Below, piece after piece: positions 53,140 to 62,691 of a stretch of 64,000 nt of DNA. The notes beneath the pieces were generated by a model that was given only the letters and a program-made list of their open reading frames with translations, ran no database searches and was not told the origin of the DNA. How positions within the stretch are numbered: position 1 is the stretch's first letter; each line of letters opens with the position of its first letter. The DNA lies in assembly GCA_035997045.1 (NCBI GenBank), contig DASYIY010000014.1, positions 1-64,000 on the forward strand. The letters run 5' to 3'. The DNA comes from VRUE01 sp035997045 (GTDB taxonomy: Bacteria > Actinomycetota > Thermoleophilia > Solirubrobacterales > 70-9). A program made the position numbers and the translations under genes.

Positions 53140-54765
53140 CTAGAAGAACGCCCCGCCCTTGTATTCGCCGAAGACGTCGCGCATCGCGCCGCAGACCTCG
53201 CCGATCGAGGCGTTGGCGGCCAGGGCGGCACGGATCGGGTGGAGGAGGTTCCCCTCGCCGCGAGCGACGCCGCGCAGGGACTCGAGCTTTGCCTCGACCG
53301 CGGCCTGGTCGCGGGACTCCTTGAAGGCCTTCAGCCGGGTTAGCTGGCTCTGCTCCGCCTCGGGGTCGACGCGGAGGATGTCGACGTCGTCGACCTGGTC
53401 GGTGACGTACTTGTTGACGCCGACGATGATGTCCTGGCCGCTCTTATAGCGCTCGTGGTAGGAGTGCGCGGACTCCTCGATCTCGCGCTGCATGAACTCC
53501 AGCGCCTCGACCGAGCCGCCCAGCTCTTCGACCTTCTCCATCAGCTCCCAGGAGCGCAGTTCGACCTCGTCGGTCAGCGACTCGACGAAGTACGAGCCGG
53601 CGAAGGGATCGACCGTGTCGGCCGCGCCGGACTCGTGGGCGAGCACCTGCTGGGTGCGCAGGGCGATCCGGGCAGAGCGCTCCGTCGGCAGCGCCAGCGC
53701 CTCGTCGAAGCCGTTGGTGTGCAGGCTCTGGGTGCCGCCGCAGACGGCGGCAAAGCCCTGCAGAGCGACGCGAATGATGTTGACCTCGGGCTGCTGGGCC
53801 TGCAGCGTGACGCCGCCGGTCTGGGTGTGGAAGCGAATCTTCATCGAGTTGGGGTTCTTGGCCCCGAAGCGCTCCTCGACGATTTTGGCCCACATCCTGC
53901 GCACCGCGCGGAACTTCGCGATCTCCTGGAAGACCTGATTGTGGCCGTTGAAGAAGAAGGCGAGGCGAGGGGCGAACTCGTCGATCTTGAGGCCCCGCTC
54001 CAGCGCCGCCTCGACGTAGGCGATCGCGTTGGAGAGCGTGAAGGCCACCTCCTGCACAGCCGAGCAGCCCTTCTCGCGGATGTGGTAGCCGGAGATCGAG
54101 ATCGTGTTCCACTTCGGCACGTTCTCGTGGCAGTACTCGAAGATGTCGGTGGTCAGGCGCATCGTCGGCACCGGCGGGTAGATGTAGTTGCCGCGGGCCA
54201 TGTACTCCTTGAGCACGTCGTTCTGGACCGTGCCGCGCAGCTTCTCGGAAGGCACCCCCTGTTCCTCGCCGACCAGCTCATAGAGCAGCAGCAGAACCGC
54301 TGCCGGGGCGTTGATCGTCATCGAGGTCGAGACGCTGTCGAGTGGGATCTGGTCGAAGCAGATCCGCATGTCCTCGATCGTGTCGATCGGGACGCCGGTG
54401 CGGCCGACCTCGCCCCGGCAGAGCGGGTCGTCCGAATCGCGCCCGAGCTGGGTCGGCAGGTCGAAGGCCATCGAGAGCCCGGTCGAGCCGTGCTCGATCA
54501 GGTAGCGGTAGCGCTCGTTGGTGTCCTCGGGGGTGGCGAAGCCGGCGTACTGGCGCATCGTCCAGAGCCGGTCGCGGTACATCCCGTCGTGGATGCCGCG
54601 GGTGAACGGGGGCTCACCGGGCTCGCCGAGACGCTCCTGCAGCCCCGGGGCAACATCGCTCTCGTCGTAGACGCGCTCGATCTCGATCCCGGAATCGGTG
54701 AAGACGCGCTCGTCATCGGGCCCGACGAGGGGGGCGATCGTGCGGTGGGTCTCTTCAGTAGCCAT
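53140..54765 (-). CDS. B12-dependent acyl-CoA mutase large subunit (methylmalonyl-CoA mutase family)
   Basis: A ~541-residue catalytic (TIM-barrel) subunit with RQYAGFATPEDTNERYRYLI, GLSMAFDLPTQLGRDSDDP, KIRFHTQTGGVTLQAQQPEV and QSLHTNGFDEALALPTERSA. It ends after the barrel without the cobalamin-binding DxHxxG domain, so a separate small subunit elsewhere is expected (as in IcmA/McmA1 types). ATG 54765 follows TATTCT on the minus strand by 6 nt and is leaderless; a longer frame upstream is low-complexity and overlaps the divergent promoter. Together with the nearby carboxylase it fits propionate metabolism. Confidence 0.92.
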   Translation of the reverse strand: MATEETHRTIAPLVGPDDERVFTDSGIEIERVYDESDVAPGLQERLGEPGEPPFTRGIHDGMYRDRLWTMRQYAGFATPEDTNERYRYLIEHGSTGLSMAFDLPTQLGRDSDDPLCRGEVGRTGVPIDTIEDMRICFDQIPLDSVSTSMTINAPAAVLLLLYELVGEEQGVPSEKLRGTVQNDVLKEYMARGNYIYPPVPTMRLTTDIFEYCHENVPKWNTISISGYHIREKGCSAVQEVAFTLSNAIAYVEAALERGLKIDEFAPRLAFFFNGHNQVFQEIAKFRAVRRMWAKIVEERFGAKNPNSMKIRFHTQTGGVTLQAQQPEVNIIRVALQGFAAVCGGTQSLHTNGFDEALALPTERSARIALRTQQVLAHESGAADTVDPFAGSYFVESLTDEVELRSWELMEKVEELGGSVEALEFMQREIEESAHSYHERYKSGQDIIVGVNKYVTDQVDDVDILRVDPEAEQSQLTRLKAFKESRDQAAVEAKLESLRGVARGEGNLLHPIRAALAANASIGEVCGAMRDVFGEYKGGAFF

Positions 54766-54907
54766 GCCGACAGAATATGGGGGGAGCGGAACATTGCGGC
54801 CAAGTACGGTTTGTGAAGGTGCAGGCCGGGAATAATCTTGGCTGCAAATCGATTTGCCGTAAGTCGCCATGAGGGGCAGCAGGGGGCGGCAGCAAACGGA
54901 GGAATGA

Positions 54908-56179
54908 ATGAAACGTGTGACCCAGCCAGTAGGGGCCCGAGGGACGATGCTGTCAGCTGTAGCGGTGGTCGCTGCGCTGGTCGCGATGCTCGCCTTCGCC
55001 CCCTTTGCGTCCGCCACCAGCGACCCGGTCGCCAGCGGTACGACGACCGTCAAGCTCAACAAAGGCTTCGTCAAGAAGCTAAAGAACAGCGGCGTCAAGG
55101 TGCTCAAGCTGAGCCCCGCAGGCGTCAAAGGCAGCACCGTAACGCTGCCGGTGAGCGGTGGATCGCTCGACCCGGTTTCGGGCCTGGGGACCGTCGAACA
55201 CAGCGGCGGGATCAAGTTCAAGGCCGGCAAGAAGAGCGCGTCGGTCAACACGCTCGTGCTCGACACGACGACCGGCTCGCTGAATGCCAAGGTCGCCGGC
55301 AAGAGCATGAAGTTCGCTTTGGTCAAGGGCTTCACCGTCGCCCGTAACGGCTTCGGCGCCAACGTCAGCGTCAGCTCGCTGAAGCTGACCGGCAAGGCGG
55401 CCAAGCAGCTAAACAAGAAGCTCGGCTTCAGCGGCAAGAAGAAAAGCAAAGGCAAAGCCAAAGGTCACAAGCGGGCCGCGGCTAGCAAGGCCGTGCAGCC
55501 GCCGTTCAAGGGCAATCAGGTCCTCGGCAGCTCTACCAGCGAAACGCAGCCGAAGACGGTTGCCGTGCTGCCGACCGGCAATGCGTCATTGGCGCTCAGC
55601 GCATCGGCACTGCAGAAGCTCAATGACATCGGTCCCCACGAACCCGGTAAACCCGGGCCGTTCTCGGTGAAACTCGCGACGATCGCCCCAACGAGGATTG
55701 TCAGCGCCGGTCCTCCGCCAACAGTGGCCTTCCCGATCGCCGGCGGCACGATCTCGCCGACTGCTTCGTCGGGCGTCGTCCAGACCTCCGGCGGCCTGGA
55801 ACTGGTTCAGAGCCTCGAAGCCGCCCCGCCACCCGGCACCAAGGGCGTCACCGTTCTGAAAATGGGCAACATCTGGGTCGACCTCGGTGCGAAGACGGCC
55901 ACGGTCGAAGTGACGATCACAAACGAAAAGACCGCGGAACTCAATAAAGGCAGCCTCGGTCGTGCATCGATCGCCGACATCAACCTGACCGGGGCAACAA
56001 TCACGTCAGACGCCGCTACCCACACTGTCAGCGTGCAGAACGCCTCGGCAACGCTGCAGGCCGTGACGGCCGAAGTCCTGAACTCGGTGTTCGTCGAACC
56101 GATTGAAGGCAAAGGCAAAGGCACCTTCGCGGGCGGAGACCCGCTCGGGGTCTTCTCCTTCACCGCGCAGACCGAATAG
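54908..56179 (+). CDS. Secreted two-repeat beta-rich protein (possibly HtaA-like)
   Basis: A 423-residue exported protein with a signal peptide (VAALVAMLAFAPFASA) and two similar units: residues ~45-150 (VSGGSLDPVSGLGTVEHSGG) and ~215-400 (IAGGTISPTASSGVVQTSGG). Each unit is followed by a lysine-rich or hydrophobic strand series. The GG-x-F/L pattern recalls HtaA heme-binding domains but key residues cannot be confirmed. A basic linker (GKKKSKGKAKGHKRAAA) joins the units. ATG has Shine-Dalgarno GGAGGA. A strong terminator follows. Confidence 0.68.
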   Translation: MKRVTQPVGARGTMLSAVAVVAALVAMLAFAPFASATSDPVASGTTTVKLNKGFVKKLKNSGVKVLKLSPAGVKGSTVTLPVSGGSLDPVSGLGTVEHSGGIKFKAGKKSASVNTLVLDTTTGSLNAKVAGKSMKFALVKGFTVARNGFGANVSVSSLKLTGKAAKQLNKKLGFSGKKKSKGKAKGHKRAAASKAVQPPFKGNQVLGSSTSETQPKTVAVLPTGNASLALSASALQKLNDIGPHEPGKPGPFSVKLATIAPTRIVSAGPPPTVAFPIAGGTISPTASSGVVQTSGGLELVQSLEAAPPPGTKGVTVLKMGNIWVDLGAKTATVEVTITNEKTAELNKGSLGRASIADINLTGATITSDAATHTVSVQNASATLQAVTAEVLNSVFVEPIEGKGKGTFAGGDPLGVFSFTAQTE

Positions 56180-56201
56180 TCGAGCCATAGATCCGGTTGA
56201 C

Positions 56202-56235
56202 GAGAGGGCGGCCGTTTGGCCGCCCTCTCTTTTTT
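56202..56235 (+). terminator. Rho-independent terminator
   Basis: GAGAGGGCGGCC (56202-56213) and GGCCGCCCTCTC (56218-56229) form a perfect 12-bp stem with GTTT loop, followed by a run of T residues. It shares its stem core with the hairpin at 18428, also after a secreted-protein gene. Confidence 0.93.
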
Positions 56236-56397
56236 CGCCCCCGTAGCCGGAGATCAGATGCTCAGGTTTACTTGAGTTGCATTTGCGTATTCCCTTGTGT
56301 ACCTTCAGCCGTACCGGATTGACGCCCAGGCGTCCCGGATTCGTGGACTCAAGTGCGCATGGCGCCGAGCCATGCGGGAGGGGAAAGGGAGTAGGAG

Positions 56398-57780
56398 ATG
56401 TCGGAGCTGGCCAATCGCAAGCCCCCGCAGTTGCTTTCGCCGTTCTGGCCGCTCGAAGACCAGCACGGGGTCGGTCATGTGCGGCTCGAGGGCGAGGCTC
56501 CCCACAACACCGCGCAGGCGATGCCGCTGTTGCTCCGGCTCGCTGCGCAAAGCGAAGCGATGCGCAGCCTGCAGAGTGCCGAGGGAGCAGATCTCTCCGA
56601 GAGCGCGGCTTCGGTGCTGCGAGGCGAGATGGCAGAAGGGCTGCGCGAGCTGGCCGACCTCGTCGACACCGACAGCGCCGAGGTCATCCGCCTGCGCGCC
56701 AAGGGGCTCGAAGGCGGAATCGGCCATCGCGAGATGACCTTGGAAATTGCCCGTGGCGCCGCGTCGCCGGCGCTGGAGATCGTCTGCGGTCCGCTCTGCA
56801 CCTGGCGAATGAAGACGCGGATCGGACTGCACTCGTTTCTCGCCGCTGCGCGCGACAAGGTCCAACAGGATCTGCTGGACCAGCTCGACGCCTCGCTCGA
56901 CGATGCCCTGCGGTCGGTCGAAGCCGAAATAGGGGCGAAGGACATGGGCGTGCCGTTCAAGCTGCCGATGAACGTCACCGACCTGCTGATCTCGGCGGGC
57001 GAGTCTGCAGGGCACCCCAAGCACTTCGCCTACTTCATGCCCGAGGACGAAGGCATCGACGGACTGCCGCTGGAAGAACAGCGCACCCTTTACATGCGCA
57101 ACGTTCACCTCGCACGCTACTCGGTGATCACGATCCCGCTCGCCGAAACGCTGCTCGACGGCCCGATGGCCGCCGGCGACGTGCCAGTTGAAGCGACGCT
57201 GATGCCCTGGATCCGCGGTCACGACCACGGCCACAACGTGATCGTTCCCTCCACCACCTACGAGAGCTGGATGGAGACGCTCGGGGTCGAGCCCTTCATG
57301 GCGCTGCAGGAGGCGATCGCCGACGTCTACGGCTTTCTGATGTGCATCTCAGAGCCCTGGCTGAGGATAGGCGGCTTCAGCCGCCTCGAGATGTGCGCCA
57401 CGCACATGTCCGAGCTGCTGCACTACCTGCGCCGCGGGCCGCAGTACTTCGGCGATCCAGGCGCCGCCTACGTCGAACTCAGCTTCCTCGCCGAGAACGG
57501 CTTCGTCGAGATCGACGAGGGGGGCAGGATCCGCTGGAACGAGGAAGACTTCTGCCGCGGCATGGCGGCACTGGCGAGCGCGCTCACCGAGTCGACCGTC
57601 GGTGCCCCCGACGAGTCCGGCTCAGAAGCGTTCCTCGCCCGCTACGGCTGGCCGACGGAGACGGCGGCCAAGCGGACCCTCGACGCGATGCGCCGGGAGC
57701 TCGCCAGCGTTCCGACCTCGATCGCCTTCTACAGGACAAGCGACGTCACGGCGTCGCAGAGCGTCCCAGTACCCGCTTAG
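56398..57780 (+). CDS. Protein of unknown function with HDHGH and ExxAD metal-site-like motifs
   Basis: A 460-residue soluble protein with no signal peptide. Near residues 272-310 it reads WIRGHDHGHNVIVPSTTYES, then EAIADVYGF. An H-x-x-x-H pair followed ~35 residues later by E-x-x-x-D is reminiscent of zinc-dependent hydrolases, but the spacing is not that of a family I can name with confidence. The rest is alpha-helical with an RWNEEDFCRGMAALASAL segment near the C-terminus. ATG 56398 has Shine-Dalgarno GTAGGAG. The 218-bp gap upstream holds only the terminator and a GCATGGC/GCCATGC stem. Confidence 0.6.
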   Translation: MSELANRKPPQLLSPFWPLEDQHGVGHVRLEGEAPHNTAQAMPLLLRLAAQSEAMRSLQSAEGADLSESAASVLRGEMAEGLRELADLVDTDSAEVIRLRAKGLEGGIGHREMTLEIARGAASPALEIVCGPLCTWRMKTRIGLHSFLAAARDKVQQDLLDQLDASLDDALRSVEAEIGAKDMGVPFKLPMNVTDLLISAGESAGHPKHFAYFMPEDEGIDGLPLEEQRTLYMRNVHLARYSVITIPLAETLLDGPMAAGDVPVEATLMPWIRGHDHGHNVIVPSTTYESWMETLGVEPFMALQEAIADVYGFLMCISEPWLRIGGFSRLEMCATHMSELLHYLRRGPQYFGDPGAAYVELSFLAENGFVEIDEGGRIRWNEEDFCRGMAALASALTESTVGAPDESGSEAFLARYGWPTETAAKRTLDAMRRELASVPTSIAFYRTSDVTASQSVPVPA

Positions 57781-58724
57781 GCCGAAGCGCCCAACAGGCG
57801 CTCGACGCCGGACTTGTCGATCGTCATCTGCAGGCCCTCGCGCAGCTCGATCTTCGGTTCCCAGCCGAGTAGGTCGCGGGCGCGGGCGATGTCGGGGCGG
57901 CGCTGCTGCGGATCGTCGACCGGCAGCGGCTCGAAGACGATCTCCGACTTGGACCCGGTTACCTCGATCACGGTCTTTGCCAGTTCCAGCAGGGTGAACT
58001 CGTTCGGGTTGCCGATGTTGACCGGCGAGTGCACGTCGGACTCGGCCAGGGCGACGATGCCGCGGATCAGGTCGTCGACGTAACAGAAGCTGCGGGTCTG
58101 GTCGCCGTCGCCGAAGACGGTCAGGGGCCGGTCCTCGAGCGCCTGGCGGAAGAAGGTCGGGATCGCGCGGCCGTCGTGGGCGCGCATGCGCGGGCCGTAG
58201 GTGTTGAAGATCCGCACGATCGAGGTGTCGACGCCCTGCTGGCGGTGGTAGGCCATCGTCATCGCCTCGGCGTAGCGCTTCGCCTCGTCGTAGACGCCGC
58301 GCGGGCCGATCGGGTTGACGTGGCCCCAGTAGTCCTCGGTCTGGGGATGCACCTTGGGGTCGCCGTAGACCTCGCTGGTCGAGGCAATCAGAAAGCGGGC
58401 GCGCTTGAACTTGGCGACACCGAGCATGTGATGCGTGCCGTGCGATCCGACCTTGAGCGTGTGCAGCGGCAGCCGCAGATAGTCGATCGGGCTGGCCGGC
58501 GAGGCGAGGTGGTAGACGAAGTCGACGTCCTCGGCGATGTCGACGTACTCGATGATGTCGACGTGGCGGAAGTCGAAGTCGCCGTCGCGGATGTGCTCGA
58601 TGTTCTGCAGCGAACCGGTCTCGAGGTTGTCGATGCAGATCACCCTGTGCCCAGCGCCGAGCAGATGCTCGCAGAGGTGGGAGCCGAGAAAGCCGGCTCC
58701 GCCGGTAACCACGCAGGTACTCAT
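57777..58724 (-). CDS. UDP-glucuronate decarboxylase-like NAD-dependent epimerase
   Basis: A ~315-residue extended SDR with CVVTGGAGFLGSHLCEHLLG, YHLASPASPIDYLRLPLHTL (the UXS signature PASPxxY), STSEVYGDP and the catalytic YDEAKRYAE. It matches UDP-xylose synthase, which converts UDP-glucuronate to UDP-xylose for surface glycans. ATG 58724 follows TAGCAT by 8 nt on the minus strand. Its stop overlaps that of the convergent gene. Confidence 0.88.
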   Translation of the reverse strand: MSTCVVTGGAGFLGSHLCEHLLGAGHRVICIDNLETGSLQNIEHIRDGDFDFRHVDIIEYVDIAEDVDFVYHLASPASPIDYLRLPLHTLKVGSHGTHHMLGVAKFKRARFLIASTSEVYGDPKVHPQTEDYWGHVNPIGPRGVYDEAKRYAEAMTMAYHRQQGVDTSIVRIFNTYGPRMRAHDGRAIPTFFRQALEDRPLTVFGDGDQTRSFCYVDDLIRGIVALAESDVHSPVNIGNPNEFTLLELAKTVIEVTGSKSEIVFEPLPVDDPQQRRPDIARARDLLGWEPKIELREGLQMTIDKSGVERLLGASA

Positions 58725-58898
58725 CGGCACCGATGCTATCGACCGCCCCACTCGACGGCCCCGCGGCCCAAGATTTGTGCAATTTGCGAGTTCCGTCACC
58801 CGTAACCCGTCCAGGAGGGGGGAGAACCGCTGTCTGTCCCTGCATTGACCAGGCATCTTGGGGCCACGGATCTGACTGGTGGGGGAATTTCGACGGGA

Positions 58899-60197
58899 AT
58901 GAGCCAGGAACGGCAGGCGGCGGCGATGCGGGGAGCACGGCTCGAACGAGAGGGCTCCGGGCGGGCGCAGAGCGACGCCGCACGCAAGCGGGCGGCGATC
59001 GAAATGATCGCCGCCCATGAGGCCGCGCTGAGGCGGACGGCGCGCCGCTACTCGCTCGACGCCGAGGACGCAGAAGACGCCTACCAGCGGGCGCTGGAGA
59101 TCGCCATCACAAAAGCGCCGACCACCGACGCGCGCGAGCTGATTCGCTGGACGCAGACGGTGACCAAGCACGAGGCGCTGGCGCTGCGCCAGAGTCGTGA
59201 GCGGCTGCTTGGCCATGGCGGCCGGCCAACCGATGCGGACGGGAACGCCGACCCGGTGGCGCTGCTGCCGGCGGCCGGCGACGGTCCCGAGCAGCAGGTC
59301 GAGCGGCGCGAGGCGATCGCCCGCAGCCGCGAGGCGCTGCAAGCGCTGAAGCCGGCCGAGCTGCGCGCACTAAGCCTGCTCGCCGAGGGCTACTCCTACG
59401 TCGAGATCGGCGAGCTGACCGGGTTCAGCCAGACCAAGATCAATCGGGTCCTGGCCGAGGGCCGCGAGCGCTTTCGCAGCCTGGTCTCCAGCAGCGAGGA
59501 CGGCAGCCGCTGTCGCCAACTGCGGCCGCTGCTCTCGTCCTTCTGCGACGGCGAGGCGAACTCGCGCGACTCGGAGACGGTGCGCGAGCACCTCCGGGCC
59601 TGTGGGCACTGTCGCTCGACCGTGCGCGCTTACCGGGCGGCGCCGCGGATTGCAGTCGCCCTGGCGCCGGCGCTGGCCCCCTCGCGCTCGCTGCTCGAGC
59701 GTGTGCAAGAGCTGCTCGGCAGTCTGCACTCGCGGCTGCCGGGAATCGGTGCCGCGAGCGATTCGGCCGCCGTTCAGATCGCCGCCGGCGGTGGCTCCCG
59801 AGGCACCGGCATGGTCGCGCTCGCCAAGCTCTTCGCGCTCTGTGCCGGAGCGGCCGGCGGCGCCGCGGCCTGTGTCGCAACGGGGGTACTCCCGGCTCCC
59901 GACCTGAGCTCGCAACAGATGCGCAAGCCGACGATCGAGCGCAGCTCGCTGCAGCGCATCGAGGCAGAAGCCGGCGAAGCCGTCCAGTACGAAGCGGCTC
60001 CGTCGCCTGTGCCCGCACCGGACCCCGAGCCAAAGCCCAAGCCACTCCCGGAGGAAGAACCGGCCGCGAGCAACGAAGACGCGGCGGCAGTGGCCGCCCC
60101 GGTCGAATATGAACCGCCACCTCCACCGCCCGCGCCCGAAGCGGCGGCCCCGAGCGGCGGCGAAAGCGGATCGGCCGCCGGGGAGTTTGGGCCTTGA
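58899..60197 (+). CDS. Membrane-anchored sigma factor/anti-sigma fusion
   Basis: A ~432-residue protein. Residues ~38-95 form a sigma region 2-like segment (LRRTARRYSLDAEDAEDAYQ) and ~145-200 a region 4 HTH (LRALSLLAEGYSYVEIGELT, GFSQTKINRVLAEGRERF). Residues ~207-250 carry a ZAS-type anti-sigma zinc motif with H-x3-C-x2-C (HLRACGHC), and ~305-330 a transmembrane helix. The ~100-residue tail is Pro/Glu-rich and extracytoplasmic. Sigma and anti-sigma in one chain implies release by proteolysis or a conformational change. ATG 58899 is a best guess; TTG 58845 is possible. It overlaps the next gene. Confidence 0.75.
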   Translation: MSQERQAAAMRGARLEREGSGRAQSDAARKRAAIEMIAAHEAALRRTARRYSLDAEDAEDAYQRALEIAITKAPTTDARELIRWTQTVTKHEALALRQSRERLLGHGGRPTDADGNADPVALLPAAGDGPEQQVERREAIARSREALQALKPAELRALSLLAEGYSYVEIGELTGFSQTKINRVLAEGRERFRSLVSSSEDGSRCRQLRPLLSSFCDGEANSRDSETVREHLRACGHCRSTVRAYRAAPRIAVALAPALAPSRSLLERVQELLGSLHSRLPGIGAASDSAAVQIAAGGGSRGTGMVALAKLFALCAGAAGGAAACVATGVLPAPDLSSQQMRKPTIERSSLQRIEAEAGEAVQYEAAPSPVPAPDPEPKPKPLPEEEPAASNEDAAAVAAPVEYEPPPPPPAPEAAAPSGGESGSAAGEFGP

Positions 60198-62203
60198 GAG
60201 CGTGGCTCAAAGCCGGCGCAACGTCTTGTCCTCCTATTGGATGGACAACGCGTTACGCCCTGGCGATCGTCAGCCTTGCCGTCTTCGCGCTGGCCGGAGC
60301 CCCCAAGGCGCGTGCGGCCCTGCAGCCGATCGACCTCAGCGTCGACGGCGGCGAGGAGAGCTGGCACGCGCAGCGCTCCTTCGCCCTGCGCTGGAGCAAC
60401 CCGCCCGGCTCTGTGGCCGCGGTCCACTACCGCGTCCTGAATTCCTCCGGGCAGGTTGCCGTCCTCGAAACGACGCTGGACTGGCCCGCGACCGCGATCC
60501 AGCATTTGAGCGTCCCCCCTGCCCCCGGCGTTTACACCGCAGAAGTCTGGCTGGAAGACGGTGCCGGTGGCGAGGGAATGCCGGCGACGGCAAAGCTGCG
60601 CTTCGACGATGCCAAACCGGGCCAGGTCGAACCGGCGCCGGCCCCGGTGTGGATCGGCCGCACCGCGTTCCCCTTCACGCTCCACCTCGGCCACCCATCC
60701 GGGCCGCCCCCGCTCTCGGGCATCCACGGGCTCGCCGCCTCGGTCGACGGGCTTCCCAGTGGGAGCCCCTGCCTGGCAACCGCGACCTGCGGCCCGGACG
60801 AAGTCGAACTGCAGAGCGGTAACGGCGAAGGCTCGGTAACGCTGGCGGACCTTCCCGAGGGAACGAGCTACCTGCACGCCGTCGCGGTCTCCGGCTCGGG
60901 CAGCCGGTCGGCGCTTGCGGCCGACACCGCGTTGCACATCGACAAGACCGATCCGGTGACACTTCTGACGGGCAACCCCGAGGGTTGGTCGAGCCGGCCG
61001 CTGACGCTGATCGCCACCGCGACCGATGCCGCCTCGGGAATGAGCGCGAGCGGCAGCGGGCCCTTTACGGCGATCCGGGTCGACGGCGGGGTGCCCGCGG
61101 TCGCGGCTGGGGACGAAGTCTCGGCGACCGTGATCGCCTCCGGCATCCACGCGGTCAGCTACTACGCACGCGACGCGGCCGGCAACGTCGCCGACGGAGG
61201 CATTTCAAACGGCCGGCCGAACCACGCGCCCGCCACGGCCACGGTGAGGATCGACCGCGAGCCGCCCTGCGTCGCCTTCGCGGGCGCCCAGGACCCGCGC
61301 GAACCGGAGCGGATCGATGCCTCCGCCTCGGACTCGCTCTCTGGACTCGACCCGGCTCGAGGTTCGATCGGCGTCCGGCCGGCCGGCTCCGGCGAGCGTT
61401 TCGTCCCGCTGCAAGCCGAGCTCTTCGGCTCCGTACTGCGAGCCCGCTGGGACTCCGAGGCCTACCCGCCCGGCGAGTACGAGTTCCGCGCCACCGTTTA
61501 CGACGCTGCCGGGAATTCGGCTTCCAGCACGAGCAAGGGCGATGGCTCGCCGATGCGCCTGTCCAATCCGCTGAAGGTCGCGACGACGCTGCTCAGCAGC
61601 TTTCGCTCGCGCGCCGTCCGCTACGGGCGCGGAGTCTCATTCGGGGGGCGCCTGATTGCCGGGCGCCGGGCGCCGCTGTCCGGGGCGACGGTGCGAGTGA
61701 TCGAGCGCTTCGACCCCGGAGCCGTGCCGCGGGAACGCGAATCGACGGTGAGAACCGGGGCCGGCGGAGCGTTCAGCGTTCATCTTGCCCCGGGGCCCAG
61801 CCGCGACCTGATCGCGATCGCGCCTCCGACCGCGACGCTACGGGGCGCCAGCAGCAAGCCGCGGCGGCTGACGGTGCGCAGCAGCGTCAAGATGCGGGTC
61901 TCCTCGACGCTGGCGAGGGTCGGCGGCCAGCCGGTCGTCTTCCGCGGCGGCGTCGTCGACAGCGGCGTCGCGATGCCGGCCGAGGGCAAGGTCGTGCAGT
62001 TGCAGTTCCGCCTGCCCGGCCTGCCCTGGAGGGAGTTCCGCACAGTTCACACAGACTCGCACGGGCACTTCCGCTACGCCTACCGCTTCGCCGACGACGA
62101 CAGTCGCGGCGTGCGCTTCCAGTTCAGGGCATTCGCCCCGGCGCAAACCGGCTGGCCCTTCGAGCCAGCCAGCTCACTGCCGGTACAGGTACTCGGTACC
62201 TAA
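60194..62203 (+). CDS. Secreted multi-domain Ig-like/beta-sandwich surface protein
   Basis: A 669-residue exported protein with an N-terminal signal (LAIVSLAVFALAGAPKARAA) followed by several beta-sandwich units. FDxTDPV and REPPC-type starts (HIDKTDPVTLLTGNPEG, RIDREPPCVAFAGAQDP) and the YDAAGNSAS/RDAAGNVAD motif are typical of bacterial Ig-like repeats. Two C-terminal carboxypeptidase-regulatory-like units complete it (FGGRLIAGRRAPLSGATVRV). The TTG start overlaps the stop of the sigma/anti-sigma gene, so it is its co-expressed partner and perhaps its extracytoplasmic signal source. Confidence 0.75.
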   Translation: MRAWLKAGATSCPPIGWTTRYALAIVSLAVFALAGAPKARAALQPIDLSVDGGEESWHAQRSFALRWSNPPGSVAAVHYRVLNSSGQVAVLETTLDWPATAIQHLSVPPAPGVYTAEVWLEDGAGGEGMPATAKLRFDDAKPGQVEPAPAPVWIGRTAFPFTLHLGHPSGPPPLSGIHGLAASVDGLPSGSPCLATATCGPDEVELQSGNGEGSVTLADLPEGTSYLHAVAVSGSGSRSALAADTALHIDKTDPVTLLTGNPEGWSSRPLTLIATATDAASGMSASGSGPFTAIRVDGGVPAVAAGDEVSATVIASGIHAVSYYARDAAGNVADGGISNGRPNHAPATATVRIDREPPCVAFAGAQDPREPERIDASASDSLSGLDPARGSIGVRPAGSGERFVPLQAELFGSVLRARWDSEAYPPGEYEFRATVYDAAGNSASSTSKGDGSPMRLSNPLKVATTLLSSFRSRAVRYGRGVSFGGRLIAGRRAPLSGATVRVIERFDPGAVPRERESTVRTGAGGAFSVHLAPGPSRDLIAIAPPTATLRGASSKPRRLTVRSSVKMRVSSTLARVGGQPVVFRGGVVDSGVAMPAEGKVVQLQFRLPGLPWREFRTVHTDSHGHFRYAYRFADDDSRGVRFQFRAFAPAQTGWPFEPASSLPVQVLGT

Positions 62204-62210
62204 AGCCTGC

Positions 62211-62642
62211 CTAGACAGGAAGCAGGTCTATCGCCTTGCGAACGCGCTGCTCGAGCTCGTCACGGTTGCGTTTCACGGTCGTCTCGACCGTGCGCTGGTG
62301 CTTGCGAGCTTCGCGCTCGACCCGGTTGCGAGTCTTGCGAGCCTCGGTGGTCGCCTTGCGGCGGGCGGTCGTACCGCGGCGCTCGGTGCGCTTGACCCGG
62401 CGGCGAAGCTCGGTGCGGTAGCTCTTCAGCTGTTTTTCAGCGGCGGTGCGAGCGGTGAACGGCTCGACCAGATCGGCGACCCGGTCGGTGACCGTGAGGA
62501 CTGCGCCGACGGGGATGTCGACAGCGGTCTCGACCACGGTGCGGGCCTGATTCTTCTCGGAAGTCGAAGTTTTGGCGGAGCGCTGAGCTTTCGCTTTTGG
62601 CGCCGTGCCGTTGCTTTTTGCTGCTTTGGTCTGCGTTGCCAT
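62211..62642 (-). CDS. Highly basic histone-like protein
   Basis: A 143-residue protein rich in Lys, Arg, Ala and Thr. It has an unstructured N-terminus (KAAKSNGTAPKAKAQRSAKT), a short hydrophobic or amphipathic middle (VVETAVDIPVGAVLTVTDRV) and a long basic helical C-terminus (RRRVKRTERRGTTARRKATT). The composition resembles histone-like or heparin-binding proteins of actinobacteria. ATG 62642 has an AAGGGA Shine-Dalgarno. Two LexA-type boxes sit directly upstream of its -10. Confidence 0.7.
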   Translation of the reverse strand: MATQTKAAKSNGTAPKAKAQRSAKTSTSEKNQARTVVETAVDIPVGAVLTVTDRVADLVEPFTARTAAEKQLKSYRTELRRRVKRTERRGTTARRKATTEARKTRNRVEREARKHQRTVETTVKRNRDELEQRVRKAIDLLPV

Positions 62643-62691
62643 TAAGTTGAATCCCTTCGGTATGCGGGTTTCCTGCCAGGGGAAGTTCGCG

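Noticed and set aside
53140..55461. Longer mutase reading frame starting far upstream
   Set aside because: The extra ~230 residues are Leu/Pro/Ser-rich low complexity antisense to the 54908 gene; the leaderless ATG at 54765 is better supported.
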